This document shows, piece by piece, positions 1 through 10,100 of a stretch of DNA of 64,000 nucleotides. Each line of letters begins with the position of its first letter. The stretch's first letter is position 1. Position numbers and translations under genes: made by a program. Source of the DNA: Hungatella sp. UBA5385 (GTDB lineage: Bacteria > Bacillota > Clostridia > Lachnospirales > Lachnospiraceae); the NCBI GenBank assembly GCA_002409995.1, contig DHOR01000014.1, forward strand, positions 6,143 to 70,142, written 5' to 3'. A model generated the notes under the pieces. The model did no database searches, was not told where the DNA came from, and saw only the letters and a program-made list of their open reading frames with translations.

Positions 1-1
1 A

Positions 2-1708
2 TATTCTGGAAATAGAGGTGGAAGTTCTGGAGGGGGCGGAGGAAATGGTGGAAGTTCTGGGAATTTAGTTGAAGAAGATGGGGGAAACGGAGATGATCTT
101 GACAAAGTAGATGGAAATGAAAAAGAAGATATTGACAAGATAGATGAAGATGAAAAAGAAGATCCTGTAGGAATTGAAGAGGGTGAAAATTCCAATTTGG
201 AAAATGAGGTTGGGAATCCTGGCGGTTCAGAAAGTATAAAGCCTGAAGCAACTCCTTCCGAAGCAACGAAGGTTAGCTGGGATATATACTTTGTAGAAGC
301 AGAAAATCACAGTCACCAGATATTAAAGCCCCAGCATGGAATAACAGAAGAGGGTGAAAGGCTAACTGTAGACTTTCCAGAACGTTTGATAGATCCTGAT
401 GGCTATTACTATCAGTCTCTTGTGCCTAGTCCATGGAATGTAATTGTAAATGGTACCGGTACACAAAAATACTACATAGAGTATGAAAAGGATGGACAAA
501 TTAAGTTACCCGAGAATCCCGATCAAGGAGTAAAAGCTAAGCTACAGGAATGGCTTAACTTATCAAGAACAGCAGATAAGGCTATTACAGGGCAGGAGGC
601 TGCAGATCAGCAGCTTATTTCTGCCAGTCTAAAGGAAAGTAATCAACGGTTGAAAAATCTTGTATCAATGGTTTCAAACACAAATCGTTATGAGGTGTAC
701 ATAATTGCAAAAGGCTATATGCCAAATTCTCTAATTATTGGTCAGACATTTCCTGATGTCAAAAATATCTCGGAATTGATTGTGGACAGATTAGAAATTG
801 AAGAGGTCACATATACGATTTTACGAATAGGATTTGAAAAAAGCTATATGTCAGACCGTTGTGAGCACGATTTTGAGGTAACAGATTATATAGCACCCAA
901 ATGTATGAATCAGGGACATGAGACTTTGCAGTGCATGAAATGTGATCTGGAAGAAACCGTAATATTGCCAGCTCTCAATCATAAGGACACTGACCATAAC
1001 GGATTTTGCGATATCTGCTATGCAGCAGTAAATGAAGGCGAAATGCCTGCAATTGTCCACTTTGATATAGGAGATGTGCAGGCAAGACAAATCGGAGATC
1101 GAATTTATCTGTTTCGTTGTATTGATGATGACTATGAGGACGGCATGGGTAATAATCAGCAATCAGCTCTATTCCTCTGTGACACAGTGATTCGCTCTGA
1201 CATAGAAAGTACAGCACTAAAGATAAAAAAAATGACCTTTGGAAGCAACAATAATTACAAATACTCAAATGTAAGAACCTGGCTGAATAATTCCGCAATG
1301 GATCAACTATTTGACGGTAATATTTCCTATACCGGCATTACAGCAGCTTACAAAGGACAGACAACAAAGGGCACCTACGAACAATTTGACGAGGATAGTC
1401 TTGCTGCATGTGAAAAACCTTTTCAAATGATGGAAGATAAGATATTCATTCTGTCTGTAGAGGAGGCTATAAAGTACAGAGATTATTTATGGTCCTTTGA
1501 AGGCAGCACAAATAATAATCCTGAAACCCAGCTATCCGCTTATTCTAGAGGTTATTATCTGCGGACTCCCCAGTATGCAGGCTCTGGTTCTTTCCAATAT
1601 GGAAATGGAGTCTATGCTATTGATCTAATAAACGGAAATATTCATACAGTTAATGTCAATAGTACTGACATTGGAATACGCCCGGCATTTACAGTCCCAC
1701 AAGGTTGA
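2..1708 (+). CDS. Surface protein with C-terminal DUF6273 domain (5' end outside window)
   Basis: The frame is open from the left edge, so the start lies outside and 568 residues are visible. It begins with a Gly/Ser-rich linker, followed by a very acidic Asp/Glu/Lys stretch, then a TPSEAT linker like those in the two surface proteins downstream. A cysteine-rich segment near 870-1025 contains an EF-hand-like DTDHNGFCDIC motif. The last ~200 residues resemble DUF6273: SNNNYKYSNVRTWLN, then YYLRTP, then IGIRPAF at the end. That domain is common in clostridial surface proteins and its function is unknown. A TTG at 197 is an internal codon, not a convincing start, because the composition continues upstream without a break. 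The next gene follows after 38 bases, so the two are probably cotranscribed. The domain call is solid; the role as a wall or secreted protein is inferred. Confidence 0.8.
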   Translation, partial: YSGNRGGSSGGGGGNGGSSGNLVEEDGGNGDDLDKVDGNEKEDIDKIDEDEKEDPVGIEEGENSNLENEVGNPGGSESIKPEATPSEATKVSWDIYFVEAENHSHQILKPQHGITEEGERLTVDFPERLIDPDGYYYQSLVPSPWNVIVNGTGTQKYYIEYEKDGQIKLPENPDQGVKAKLQEWLNLSRTADKAITGQEAADQQLISASLKESNQRLKNLVSMVSNTNRYEVYIIAKGYMPNSLIIGQTFPDVKNISELIVDRLEIEEVTYTILRIGFEKSYMSDRCEHDFEVTDYIAPKCMNQGHETLQCMKCDLEETVILPALNHKDTDHNGFCDICYAAVNEGEMPAIVHFDIGDVQARQIGDRIYLFRCIDDDYEDGMGNNQQSALFLCDTVIRSDIESTALKIKKMTFGSNNNYKYSNVRTWLNNSAMDQLFDGNISYTGITAAYKGQTTKGTYEQFDEDSLAACEKPFQMMEDKIFILSVEEAIKYRDYLWSFEGSTNNNPETQLSAYSRGYYLRTPQYAGSGSFQYGNGVYAIDLINGNIHTVNVNSTDIGIRPAFTVPQG

Positions 1709-1746
1709 TATTTGTATTTCTAAAAAGTCTAAAAGAGGAGAATTAA

Positions 1747-4700
1747 ATGAAAAGGAAATTAAAAAAGAGTGTGGCATGGGTTTTACTAGCATCAACGTTT
1801 TTAACGATCATCCCACCTATTAATGCATTCGCATCTGTAAAAGTAATCAAACCCACTATTTATAAAAATAGTTCTGTTGCTACCAGCTCAAATGCAGATA
1901 AAAATAAGAACCTGCTTGCAACGCCTTCTATAGCAATGCGTTCTAATTCTTTAGGTGATATTTGGGATAGCTGGAGTGGTATTACCAGCTTTGAGTTTTT
2001 AAATGGCAATCAAGGGCTGGGAACGGAAGAAAAACCATTTCTGATTAAGAACAAAGCCCAGCTTATGGGATTGTCAGAGTTAACTGCTATGGGTATGACT
2101 GTTGAGCCGGCGGCTGGAGTTAATTATTCAGGTGACTATTCTGGCAGTTACTTTGCCCTGGCAGGAAATATTGATCTTCAGGGAGTTGATTGGATTCCCA
2201 TAGGATTTTACGGAGACTCATCAGAACGTGCTGGTGAAGTACGCAATGAATTCCAGGGACATTTTGATGGAAAAGGTTACATTATTAAAAACCTGAAATT
2301 GAATAAATTTGGCAGCTATAACAATATAGGCCTCTTTGGAGTTATCCATGATGCTGTAATAGAGAATATCACCATCATTCCAGACAATGGTTACGAAATT
2401 CGCGGAAATGATCAGACCGGAGTTCTGGTTGGCACTGCTGTTGACTCACAAATTCGCAATATAACCATAAAGAATGCAAATATCAGTTCAAGTGGAATTA
2501 GCGGAGGAATTGCAGGAGAGATCACCAATACTGTAATTGAAAATGCTATTTGTGAAAAAGTAATGATCAATGCCACATCAGGAGCTGAGATCATTTATGT
2601 TGGTGGAATTGCAGGAATAGCATCTGATTCTATTATTGCAGACAGTCAAGTTTCCACAGGTACTAATAATACGTCAAGAATTCAGGGTACAGGTTATGTA
2701 GGTGGAATTGTTGGCTATCAGAATGCCACTGATATATTTAACACCTACATAAGCGGCACAATCGGTGGCTATCATTCAATTGCAATCGGAGGAGTTACCG
2801 GTCAATACTCTTCTGGAAAAATTAAAGTAGCGCGTTTTGCAGGAACCATCGGGAATTCACAGCTTGGCTCTATGGCAAGAGAAGGTACTTTCCTTGGAAC
2901 AAGAGAGGGAGCTGCCACAAATTTCAATTACATTGAGGATCTTGCGTACTTGTTTGCTGATTCAGAAAGCAAGATCAGCGCCAATGTCTGCGGATCAGAA
3001 ATCCCAGATGATAATGACTATACCTACGATGCCCATATCGGCTATTGGCATGACAATGACCTGTTTTACACATTGGTGCAGGGTGGGACAAGTAAAAAAA
3101 TGTCAGATCAATATTTCTACGAAGAGTTGGAAGAAGGAATTCTTACAGTGATGGATGAAGAAATGAATGATCGTTATACCATTGATCACTTTGCTCCTAA
3201 TGATGTAGGCCGTCCTGTGCGTGGATATTTAATCACAGTTAACCAGATTGATACTATTGCAAATGGTCAGAATTATTATGATGTTGCAGTCTTGGAGGTA
3301 CGGGGAAGTTCTCAGTATTCCCCAAAATTAACAAAAGATAATAGAGGTGCTATTGCAGCCGGAAGTACAGTATATGTAACAACTACTCCCAACAATACCG
3401 ATACAGAGAAATTCCAGTTAGAAGGCAGCCCTTTTTACTACAATCAAGAAGGAAAAAAGAAGAATACCACTTATTCTGAAAGCAGTCACTGTTATACATT
3501 CACCATGCCTGCAAAGGATAGTGGAGTATCTGCTATTTATAAAAAAGTAGCCGTATCTGTAAAGGTAGATCCAGAAATTTATAACTTTGTAGTAACCCAG
3601 ACAAGGACAGGAAACCGTAAGAGTCCTGTAAAGGTTACAGAGATTAAAAATAAAGAAGGTAAGCTGATTGCCAGATACATCAATGGAGTTCTGGAAACCG
3701 GAACCCAGGTACAGCCAGTAAATATTAGCGCTACCATAGATGCAAATAATGACGTAGCAGACAACAAGATCAAATGGAGCATCGATGATCCAGAGTTGAT
3801 CGCACTTGCCCGTAATGATGATGAGGGAGTTGATGGTTACTCTGCAAAATCAGCCAGCATTGCTGTTAATTTAGAGGCAAGTTTCTTTACAACCATCATT
3901 CAGGAAGCAGAACGCAAACAAGCACAGGGAAATTATCAGTATAAGATTCCAAACACCATTTACGGAGCTGGGCACCAAAATGGTGGAGTTGTCATACTGA
4001 CAGCCGAAACAAGACCCTCCACATCTTTTGAAGGAAAGCCATGTACAGCTAACAGCCGTATTAATGTAACCTTCCAGATCATTGACAATACTCTGGTTGC
4101 AACAGAGGGAGCAGCCCTTGATAAACAGGCCCTTACCTATACAGTAACCAGAACCTTAACAGGAGATCGCATATCTCCAGAAGAGAAAATTACTGTTACT
4201 GCTCCCCAGTCCTTAACAGCAACCTTTAATCCTGACTTCTTCAGCCGTGAGGAGGTGGTTTGGACATCCTCAGACACAGCAATTGTTTCTGTTTCCCAGG
4301 ATCAGACTGCTTACAAAGAAGCGTCCGTATCAGCGTTAAAGGATGCTAAATGGATTCGGGATATTATGTCAACTGACAATGGAGTCCTGGAAAATGATCC
4401 ATATGCAAAGATTAGCGGAAATGGTAGCCGTACAGTGACAGTTACTGTAAATGCAAAAGACAAGCTGGGAAATCAAGCATCTGCAGTTTGTGAAGTAACA
4501 GTTAATTTTATGACTGATGATCAAACAAGAATTGTTCCAGAAGGTATTAAGCTGGATAAAAATGATTTGGTATTTGTATTAGGATATCAGAAATCTGGAG
4601 ATATAAACTCTGAGACCATAGCAAAGACAGGATTTAATACCAATCAAATTTCAGCTACAGTATTACCTGATTTGCAAGACATAGAAGGTCACAGACCTTA

Positions 4701-5772
4701 TGACCGTACTGTAGTTTGGACATCTTCTGATCCTACTGCTGTTACAGTAGATCAAAATGGAAATGTTACACCAGTAGATAATGCCCCATGGATTAAGGAG
4801 GCTATATCAAAGGCGCCATATTATGGGGAAAAGGAAGTTGTTATTACTGCAAAGACTAAAGATAGAGAGAAGTCTGCCACCTGCAGTATAACTCTGACCT
4901 TCCAGGCAGAATGTATTGAGGCAGACCGTGATACACAGGTGATTAATATAGTACTCAAAAAAACAGGAAGGAGAAGTAACCCAACTTATACATGGACAGG
5001 ATTGGAAAATTTAAAGTTTAATGCTGCTATCTACTCTGATGATACGGCGAAAAAGGCTGTGATTTGGAATTCTTCCAATACCGATATTCTTGCAGTTGAT
5101 GAAGAAGGAAATGTTAAGCCTGTTGTTTTAAATGAGAAAAATGAGGTGATTCCTCAGTGGATCAAAGCAGTTATGAATAGTTCACCTTACTCCGCAACGA
5201 CGACAGTCAACATTACTGCATCCAGTGCAGACATCAGCATGAAAGATACTGTAGAAATTACTTTGAACTTTAAGGTAAATGATCAGACAACATCTGGTGG
5301 AAGTAGTGGTGGTTCCGGTGGCGGAGGCGGCGGAGGAAGTTCCACAGGCATTACATCCGCAGGTAAGATTCAGGGTCCAGCAGCCCCATCTGGATCAGTT
5401 ATAGGTACCTGGACTCAGGTTGCAAATGGCAAATGGATTTTTGCTACAGATAGAACATATGCAAGCGAATGGGCTTATATAGGTAATCCATATGCAACTG
5501 GAGATCAGCCAAAAGCTTCATGGTTTTACTTTGATTCCGAAGGCTACATGGTAACTGGTTGGTTTAAGTCTATGGATGGCAATATATATTACTTAAATAT
5601 GGCTCAAGATGGTACACAGGGCATGATGGTTACTAGTTGGAAGTTGATTGATGGTTTCTGGTATTATTTCAATCCAAGTTCTGATGGAACAAAAGGAAGA
5701 CTTTTCACCAATACAGTGATTGATGAGGTATACCGTGTCAATGATAAAGGGCAGTGGGAAGAAAAGAAGTAA
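1747..5772 (+). CDS. Secreted GLUG / Ig-like / cell-wall-binding-repeat protein
   Basis: This 1341-residue protein starts at ATG after AGAGGAG and has a signal peptide (about 1-30). Residues ~100-450 carry repeated GG-I-AG and VGGIVGY units typical of GLUG-type beta-helical repeats. Residues ~590-1180 contain several Big-like Ig modules, seen in recurring phrases such as VVWTSSDPTAV and VIWNSSNTDIL, each followed by a W-I-(K/R) helix segment. A Gly/Ser hinge near 1185-1210 leads to C-terminal cell-wall-binding repeats (WFYFDSEGYMVTGWF, FWYYFNPSSDGT). The layout suggests an extended adhesin or scaffold held non-covalently on the wall, probably through phosphocholine, because a LicC/LicA-type enzyme lies elsewhere in the window. 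No catalytic domain is recognised. An imperfect hairpin follows the stop. Confidence 0.85.
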   Translation: MKRKLKKSVAWVLLASTFLTIIPPINAFASVKVIKPTIYKNSSVATSSNADKNKNLLATPSIAMRSNSLGDIWDSWSGITSFEFLNGNQGLGTEEKPFLIKNKAQLMGLSELTAMGMTVEPAAGVNYSGDYSGSYFALAGNIDLQGVDWIPIGFYGDSSERAGEVRNEFQGHFDGKGYIIKNLKLNKFGSYNNIGLFGVIHDAVIENITIIPDNGYEIRGNDQTGVLVGTAVDSQIRNITIKNANISSSGISGGIAGEITNTVIENAICEKVMINATSGAEIIYVGGIAGIASDSIIADSQVSTGTNNTSRIQGTGYVGGIVGYQNATDIFNTYISGTIGGYHSIAIGGVTGQYSSGKIKVARFAGTIGNSQLGSMAREGTFLGTREGAATNFNYIEDLAYLFADSESKISANVCGSEIPDDNDYTYDAHIGYWHDNDLFYTLVQGGTSKKMSDQYFYEELEEGILTVMDEEMNDRYTIDHFAPNDVGRPVRGYLITVNQIDTIANGQNYYDVAVLEVRGSSQYSPKLTKDNRGAIAAGSTVYVTTTPNNTDTEKFQLEGSPFYYNQEGKKKNTTYSESSHCYTFTMPAKDSGVSAIYKKVAVSVKVDPEIYNFVVTQTRTGNRKSPVKVTEIKNKEGKLIARYINGVLETGTQVQPVNISATIDANNDVADNKIKWSIDDPELIALARNDDEGVDGYSAKSASIAVNLEASFFTTIIQEAERKQAQGNYQYKIPNTIYGAGHQNGGVVILTAETRPSTSFEGKPCTANSRINVTFQIIDNTLVATEGAALDKQALTYTVTRTLTGDRISPEEKITVTAPQSLTATFNPDFFSREEVVWTSSDTAIVSVSQDQTAYKEASVSALKDAKWIRDIMSTDNGVLENDPYAKISGNGSRTVTVTVNAKDKLGNQASAVCEVTVNFMTDDQTRIVPEGIKLDKNDLVFVLGYQKSGDINSETIAKTGFNTNQISATVLPDLQDIEGHRPYDRTVVWTSSDPTAVTVDQNGNVTPVDNAPWIKEAISKAPYYGEKEVVITAKTKDREKSATCSITLTFQAECIEADRDTQVINIVLKKTGRRSNPTYTWTGLENLKFNAAIYSDDTAKKAVIWNSSNTDILAVDEEGNVKPVVLNEKNEVIPQWIKAVMNSSPYSATTTVNITASSADISMKDTVEITLNFKVNDQTTSGGSSGGSGGGGGGGSSTGITSAGKIQGPAAPSGSVIGTWTQVANGKWIFATDRTYASEWAYIGNPYATGDQPKASWFYFDSEGYMVTGWFKSMDGNIYYLNMAQDGTQGMMVTSWKLIDGFWYYFNPSSDGTKGRLFTNTVIDEVYRVNDKGQWEEKK

Positions 5773-5788
5773 AATTAGTGTTAGAAAT

Positions 5789-5816
5789 GGACCGGGAACT
5801 ATGAGATTCTCGGTCC
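5789..5816 (+). terminator. Imperfect stem-loop after the GLUG protein gene
   Basis: GGACCGGGAA (5789-5798) pairs with TTCTCGGTCC (5807-5816) with one G-U pair and an 8-base loop. No T-run follows, so termination would be weak. It could instead be an mRNA 3'-end stabiliser. Confidence 0.45.
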
Positions 5817-6003
5817 AGAATAGAACTAAGAATGAAGAAATATTCTGGTATTACCGTTAGGAGTAAAATACAGGCACATTGAAAAATACATAAAATATTA
5901 TACCGATAGAAGTTTACTGATTCTATTTTAATCAGTAACTTTTAGTACTATAAATTTAGAAAGAATACGTAGGAAAGTAGGGCATTAAAAGGTTTTTAAG
6001 AAA

Positions 6004-6032
6004 TATACAAACAATTTTTCTTATGTTATAAT
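6004..6032 (+). promoter_or_regulatory. Extended -10 promoter for the 6082 gene
   Basis: TGTTATAAT supplies an extended -10, with TATAAT at 6027-6032. A weak -35 (TATACA, 6004-6009) lies 17 bases upstream. Transcription would start near 6039, which rules out the in-frame GTG at 6040 as the initiation codon. The rest of 5817-6003 is AT-rich with nothing else recognisable. Confidence 0.7.
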
Positions 6033-6081
6033 ACAAATAGTGATGAGCTATAAACGAAAAAATATTTGGTGGGGGTATTTT

Positions 6082-7104
6082 ATGAAGAAATTAGCTTTGG
6101 TTTTAATCATTGTATCACTCTTAAGTGTTGGTATGATATCTACATCTCAGGCAGCAACATGGAAGCAAAATACTACCGGTTGGTGGTGGCAGTATGATAA
6201 TGGATCATACCCTATATCAAGTTGGCAGTGGCTTGATGGTAATGGAGATGGAATTGCAGAGTGTTATTACTTTGATAATAACGGCTATATGTATTCTAAT
6301 AGAATAACACCTGACAATTTTACTGTTGATTCAAACGGATGCTGGACAGTTAATGGAGTGGTGCAGACTAAGGTGGTAGGTAAAGGGGCTGGTAGTGGTG
6401 GTTCAGCTTCTGGATCAGGAGGTGGAGCTTCCGAATCCTCTAAAAATACTGGTGTAACTGGTAGATATGATATTACAAGTGATGGAACAGCTTTGAATGA
6501 TGCTTATTATACTCCGATTGATAAAACAGATGTAACAGCTATTAATGATCCGGAAAAATTTTGTGAGTTGATGAATTTGGGTGCACTTGAAACACAGGAG
6601 AATATGGAAAAGTTTAGTCATAAATGGAGAGTAGATCCAAATAAGCCAGTGGTGGAGAGTGGTCAGTCAAATATATATTATTATGAGAATTCTTTGAATG
6701 ATTCAAGGGATTATACAGATGGATATTATAAGATTGTAAAAGTTAGTAAATCCAGACCTATTGTAGGAGATAAAGGTGACATATTTGAAGTAAGGGCTTA
6801 TGGCTTTGAAAATGGGTATCTTCTTGTAAATACAACAAGAAACGGTGTTTACTTTAATGAGCGAGGGGAAGCGGTTATTAACAATGCAGTAGTAAAACAT
6901 ACCAATTATTGTTACTATGGAGATAATAAATGGAGCACCACATTGTACGAGCAAAGTGAAATTTATTGGGATAATTATTTGACTTGGGATGGTCATCCTA
7001 TCATTTATCATACTCATTATAGGCAAGAGGATCAGATGGATAAATATTCTTATGGATTTGGGGATTGCTGTGAAGAATCCATTTATGATTTTAGTTATAA
7101 TTAA
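6082..7104 (+). CDS. Secreted protein with N-terminal wall-repeat-like segment
   Basis: The start is ATG 6082, preceded by a GGTGGGGG ribosome site. It gives a clean signal peptide ending near TSQA and a mature protein starting ATW (340 aa in total). The first ~75 mature residues have the W-x(n)-YYFDNNGYMYSNR pattern of choline-binding-type repeats, though degenerate. A Gly/Ser hinge follows (near residues 105-130), then a ~210-residue unrecognised C-terminal domain rich in Tyr and Asp with little hydrophobic character. No catalytic motif is evident. The gene is monocistronic, flanked by its own extended -10 promoter and a strong terminator. It is likely wall-associated or secreted; its function is unknown. 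Confidence 0.75.
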   Translation: MKKLALVLIIVSLLSVGMISTSQAATWKQNTTGWWWQYDNGSYPISSWQWLDGNGDGIAECYYFDNNGYMYSNRITPDNFTVDSNGCWTVNGVVQTKVVGKGAGSGGSASGSGGGASESSKNTGVTGRYDITSDGTALNDAYYTPIDKTDVTAINDPEKFCELMNLGALETQENMEKFSHKWRVDPNKPVVESGQSNIYYYENSLNDSRDYTDGYYKIVKVSKSRPIVGDKGDIFEVRAYGFENGYLLVNTTRNGVYFNERGEAVINNAVVKHTNYCYYGDNKWSTTLYEQSEIYWDNYLTWDGHPIIYHTHYRQEDQMDKYSYGFGDCCEESIYDFSYN

Positions 7105-7120
7105 ATATTTATTAAAAGTA

Positions 7121-7163
7121 AAAATAGCTATCGGTAAATACTTACCGATAGCTATTTTTTTTT
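7121..7163 (+). terminator. Strong intrinsic terminator directly upstream of the giant adhesin
   Basis: A perfect 17-bp stem (AAAATAGCTATCGGTAA, 7121-7137, with 7142-7158) has a 4-base loop and a run of nine T at 7155-7163. The ribosome site of the 4465-codon gene follows within ten bases, leaving no room for a promoter in between. Confidence 0.92.
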
Positions 7164-7184
7164 AATAAAAGAAGGAGAACACGT

Positions 7185-10100
7185 ATGAAAAAAATCAAAC
7201 AAAAGGTGAGTTTAAAACGCTTAACTGCTCTATTTCTTTCAGGTATTATGTTAGCTCTGCCTGTAGCCAATTCAGTTTATGGTGTTTACTCTTACTATGC
7301 TCCATCAAGTGCAACAGCAGAAGAGGCACAAATTAGGGATTGGACATGGTCTGCAGATGGAGAAGAGGAGGCAATTCGACCAGAAGTTAATTTGATACCA
7401 ACAGGGCTTTCCCAGCAGCAGACAGGGCTTATGGGAGATGCGTTTTCAAAGTTCTGGTTTGAAGCTGAGAAAAATAAAACAACTACCATTACACTAAAAG
7501 ATGGCACAACCCATGAGGTTGATTTTTCAAAATTCAATCATCGGTATTATACCTGTGCAGACAGTCATAATAGTGGTTGGTTTGCTCCTGTAGGAAGCCA
7601 GATGGCGTTTAAAGAATTATACTACCCAACTGATGATATAAATACATATCCTCAGTTTATTAAAAATCTCCCTACAGATATGGAAACAAAAAAGTTTACT
7701 TTAATCCTAATATCAATGCTAAGTGCTTCCTATGAAACTCCTTCTTTGAATGCATTGAAAGATTCAGATGATAGTTCCATGTACTATTACTTACTTTGGC
7801 TTTCCATCTGGGCAAATGATGTTTATGCAGACTTTGGAGCATTTGAGGGAATTTCGCCAGAGGATGATTGGGATTATGTAAGAGACAATGTAAGAGTGGG
7901 ACTTAATTCATTCCTAAATCCGGATGCCTGGGGCAGTACCGCTATTTATGATGCATTCCGACCTGGGGGACCGGCAGAACAATACTTCTTTAATTGTTGG
8001 AAGGCAGCAAAGTTTCTTTCAAGCTTTGACTATACCATGGGAATAGGAACTTCTCTGAAAGTAACTGATCCGGTGCTTGGTGAAGATGGCATGTATCATA
8101 TGACCTTTGATTACAGTACATTATCAGACTATGAAAAGGAAGTCTATCGCCGTTTGGAAGCTACTGACCTGGCTACTGGCTGGGAGTATGAAAACAATGG
8201 AAGCACCATTGATTTTAAGTCAGCAGATGGCTCTACGGGTGGAACTTCCATTGCTACCTTAAAAATGCAGGAAAGTTCCGAAGAGGATAAGTTTTTTAAT
8301 ACCGGCTTTGGAATAGGCGGTCTGGCAGGTTTTCAAGGATGTGCTAAAAATGATAAAAATAAAACACAATGGGGAAATACCCAGGTGTATTTCTCAGCAG
8401 TTTCTGAACCTTTGGAAATTCTGGTTGGTGGAGGAAGAACCCCTTCTGATGGAGACTGGGGTGTAGAAGTTCATCGATTTCAACATGACGAAACATGGCA
8501 GACACACTATAACGTGCAGCTGTGGAAGTATGATTCTGAAACAGGCAAAGGACTTGCCAATTCCAAATGGGATATTCTTGAAGCCTTTGATTCTAGTCAG
8601 CTCGATTCCACTGACTTAGAATCAGATGATAACTGGGCGAATAAGTCCGGTAGTCAGTTCGTAAAATGGAATGGCTGGGATTATGGTGATGGACATCCTG
8701 ATGGAGATGTTGCCAATGATCCCTGCTCCTGGGATATCAATGTAACCAATGAAGACGGATTTCTGATGTTGGCGGACAATGATGAGAATGCTTCCAGTAA
8801 AAAGGCTCATACAGATACGAAATCCTACACCTATATAAAGGGATACTGCGGAGGTCATCCAGAACCAGAGGTAGAAGAAAGTGGAGATCCGGAGATAGAT
8901 GGCGAAAATGAAGCTGCTGCTATGGGAGCATGGCAGGCAGAGGTAGATAAATGTGAGACTCTGTCTGCAGCCGGAGGTTTCTACCACTCCTTAAATGAGG
9001 GAGAGGGAAAAACAGAGCTGGAAGCGGATCGAGACAGCTTTTATGAGCAGTTCATTGGTTTAACCTATGAGTATTCAGCTATAGAATTAAATCCACGTCC
9101 TGGCTATACCGTTCATGGAAGCCATGCAGATGATATACCAATTGAAATTAAAGTGGTTACATCCTCTGAATACAAGGATTTTAATGCTGGTGGTCAGAGA
9201 CTTGCCTTTGTTGATCTTCCGAAAAACACAAAAACAAGCATATTACAGTTTGATAATTCAGATTCCACAACAGATGAAACAAGGAATCAAGAAGAAACAG
9301 AAAAGGTGATATTAGAAGATTTGGAGGAAGATATAGACGAAGATTATGATGGGCTGGATGAAGATAACGTTGATTTTCATGAGGATTTTGACTTTAAGGA
9401 AGATCTTGCAACTCCTTCCAATGCCAGCCCATCAGATGCCACTCCAGCAAATGCAAAAAGAAATCTTTTGGAGCAGTTAGCGGATCTTTTTCTAAATCCG
9501 ATGAGCCTAATTCATCGCACCTATGGAATTCAATCCAAAAATGATGATGAAGATTTAGATTTAGGCACTGTCAGCTTTGAACCATCTGAGGTAAATCCAG
9601 TTTCTCCTGGTGTGGAGGATATTGTTGATCATACCTTTATTGTATATGATCACAGAACCGAAGGTGAAATCTATGTGAATAAGCAGGATTTCTATTTAAA
9701 CAATGGTCAGACCGATGATTATAACTCCTATGGTGATTCCATGGGTGACGGCACTTTAGAGGGGGCAGCCTATGGTCTGTTTGCCTTAAAGGATGTCATT
9801 CATCCAGATGGTCATACAGGAACGGTATTTCAAAAAGATAATTTAGTATCAGTGGGAACTTCTGACCGAAACGGTGAAATCTCTTTTCTGGCAATTACAG
9901 AAGCACCTGGTACAACCTTTAATTACAAAACAGGTCAGATTGAAAAAAGTACAGGAGGATTTGAGGGACCAACGAATCTTCACAAGGATCAGGCAGAAGC
10001 AGATCAGGTGATAGATATGGAAAATTACGTTGGTCATACTTCAAGTGGCGGAGCAATCAGTTTAACGGATTCCATCGCCGGCGGTAACGAATATCAGAAG

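Noticed and set aside
2837..3151. Overlapping 104-codon frame inside the GLUG protein gene
   Set aside because: It lies wholly inside a well-supported gene in another frame and has no own signals.
6040..6081. In-frame GTG/ATG codons as start of the small secreted protein
   Set aside because: They coincide with the predicted transcription start and lack a ribosome site; ATG 6082 has GGTGGGGG upstream and gives a clean signal peptide.
7121..7163. Riboswitch or T-box in front of the giant adhesin
   Set aside because: Only a simple hairpin with a T-run is visible; the upstream sequence is the end of the previous gene and shows no conserved aptamer.
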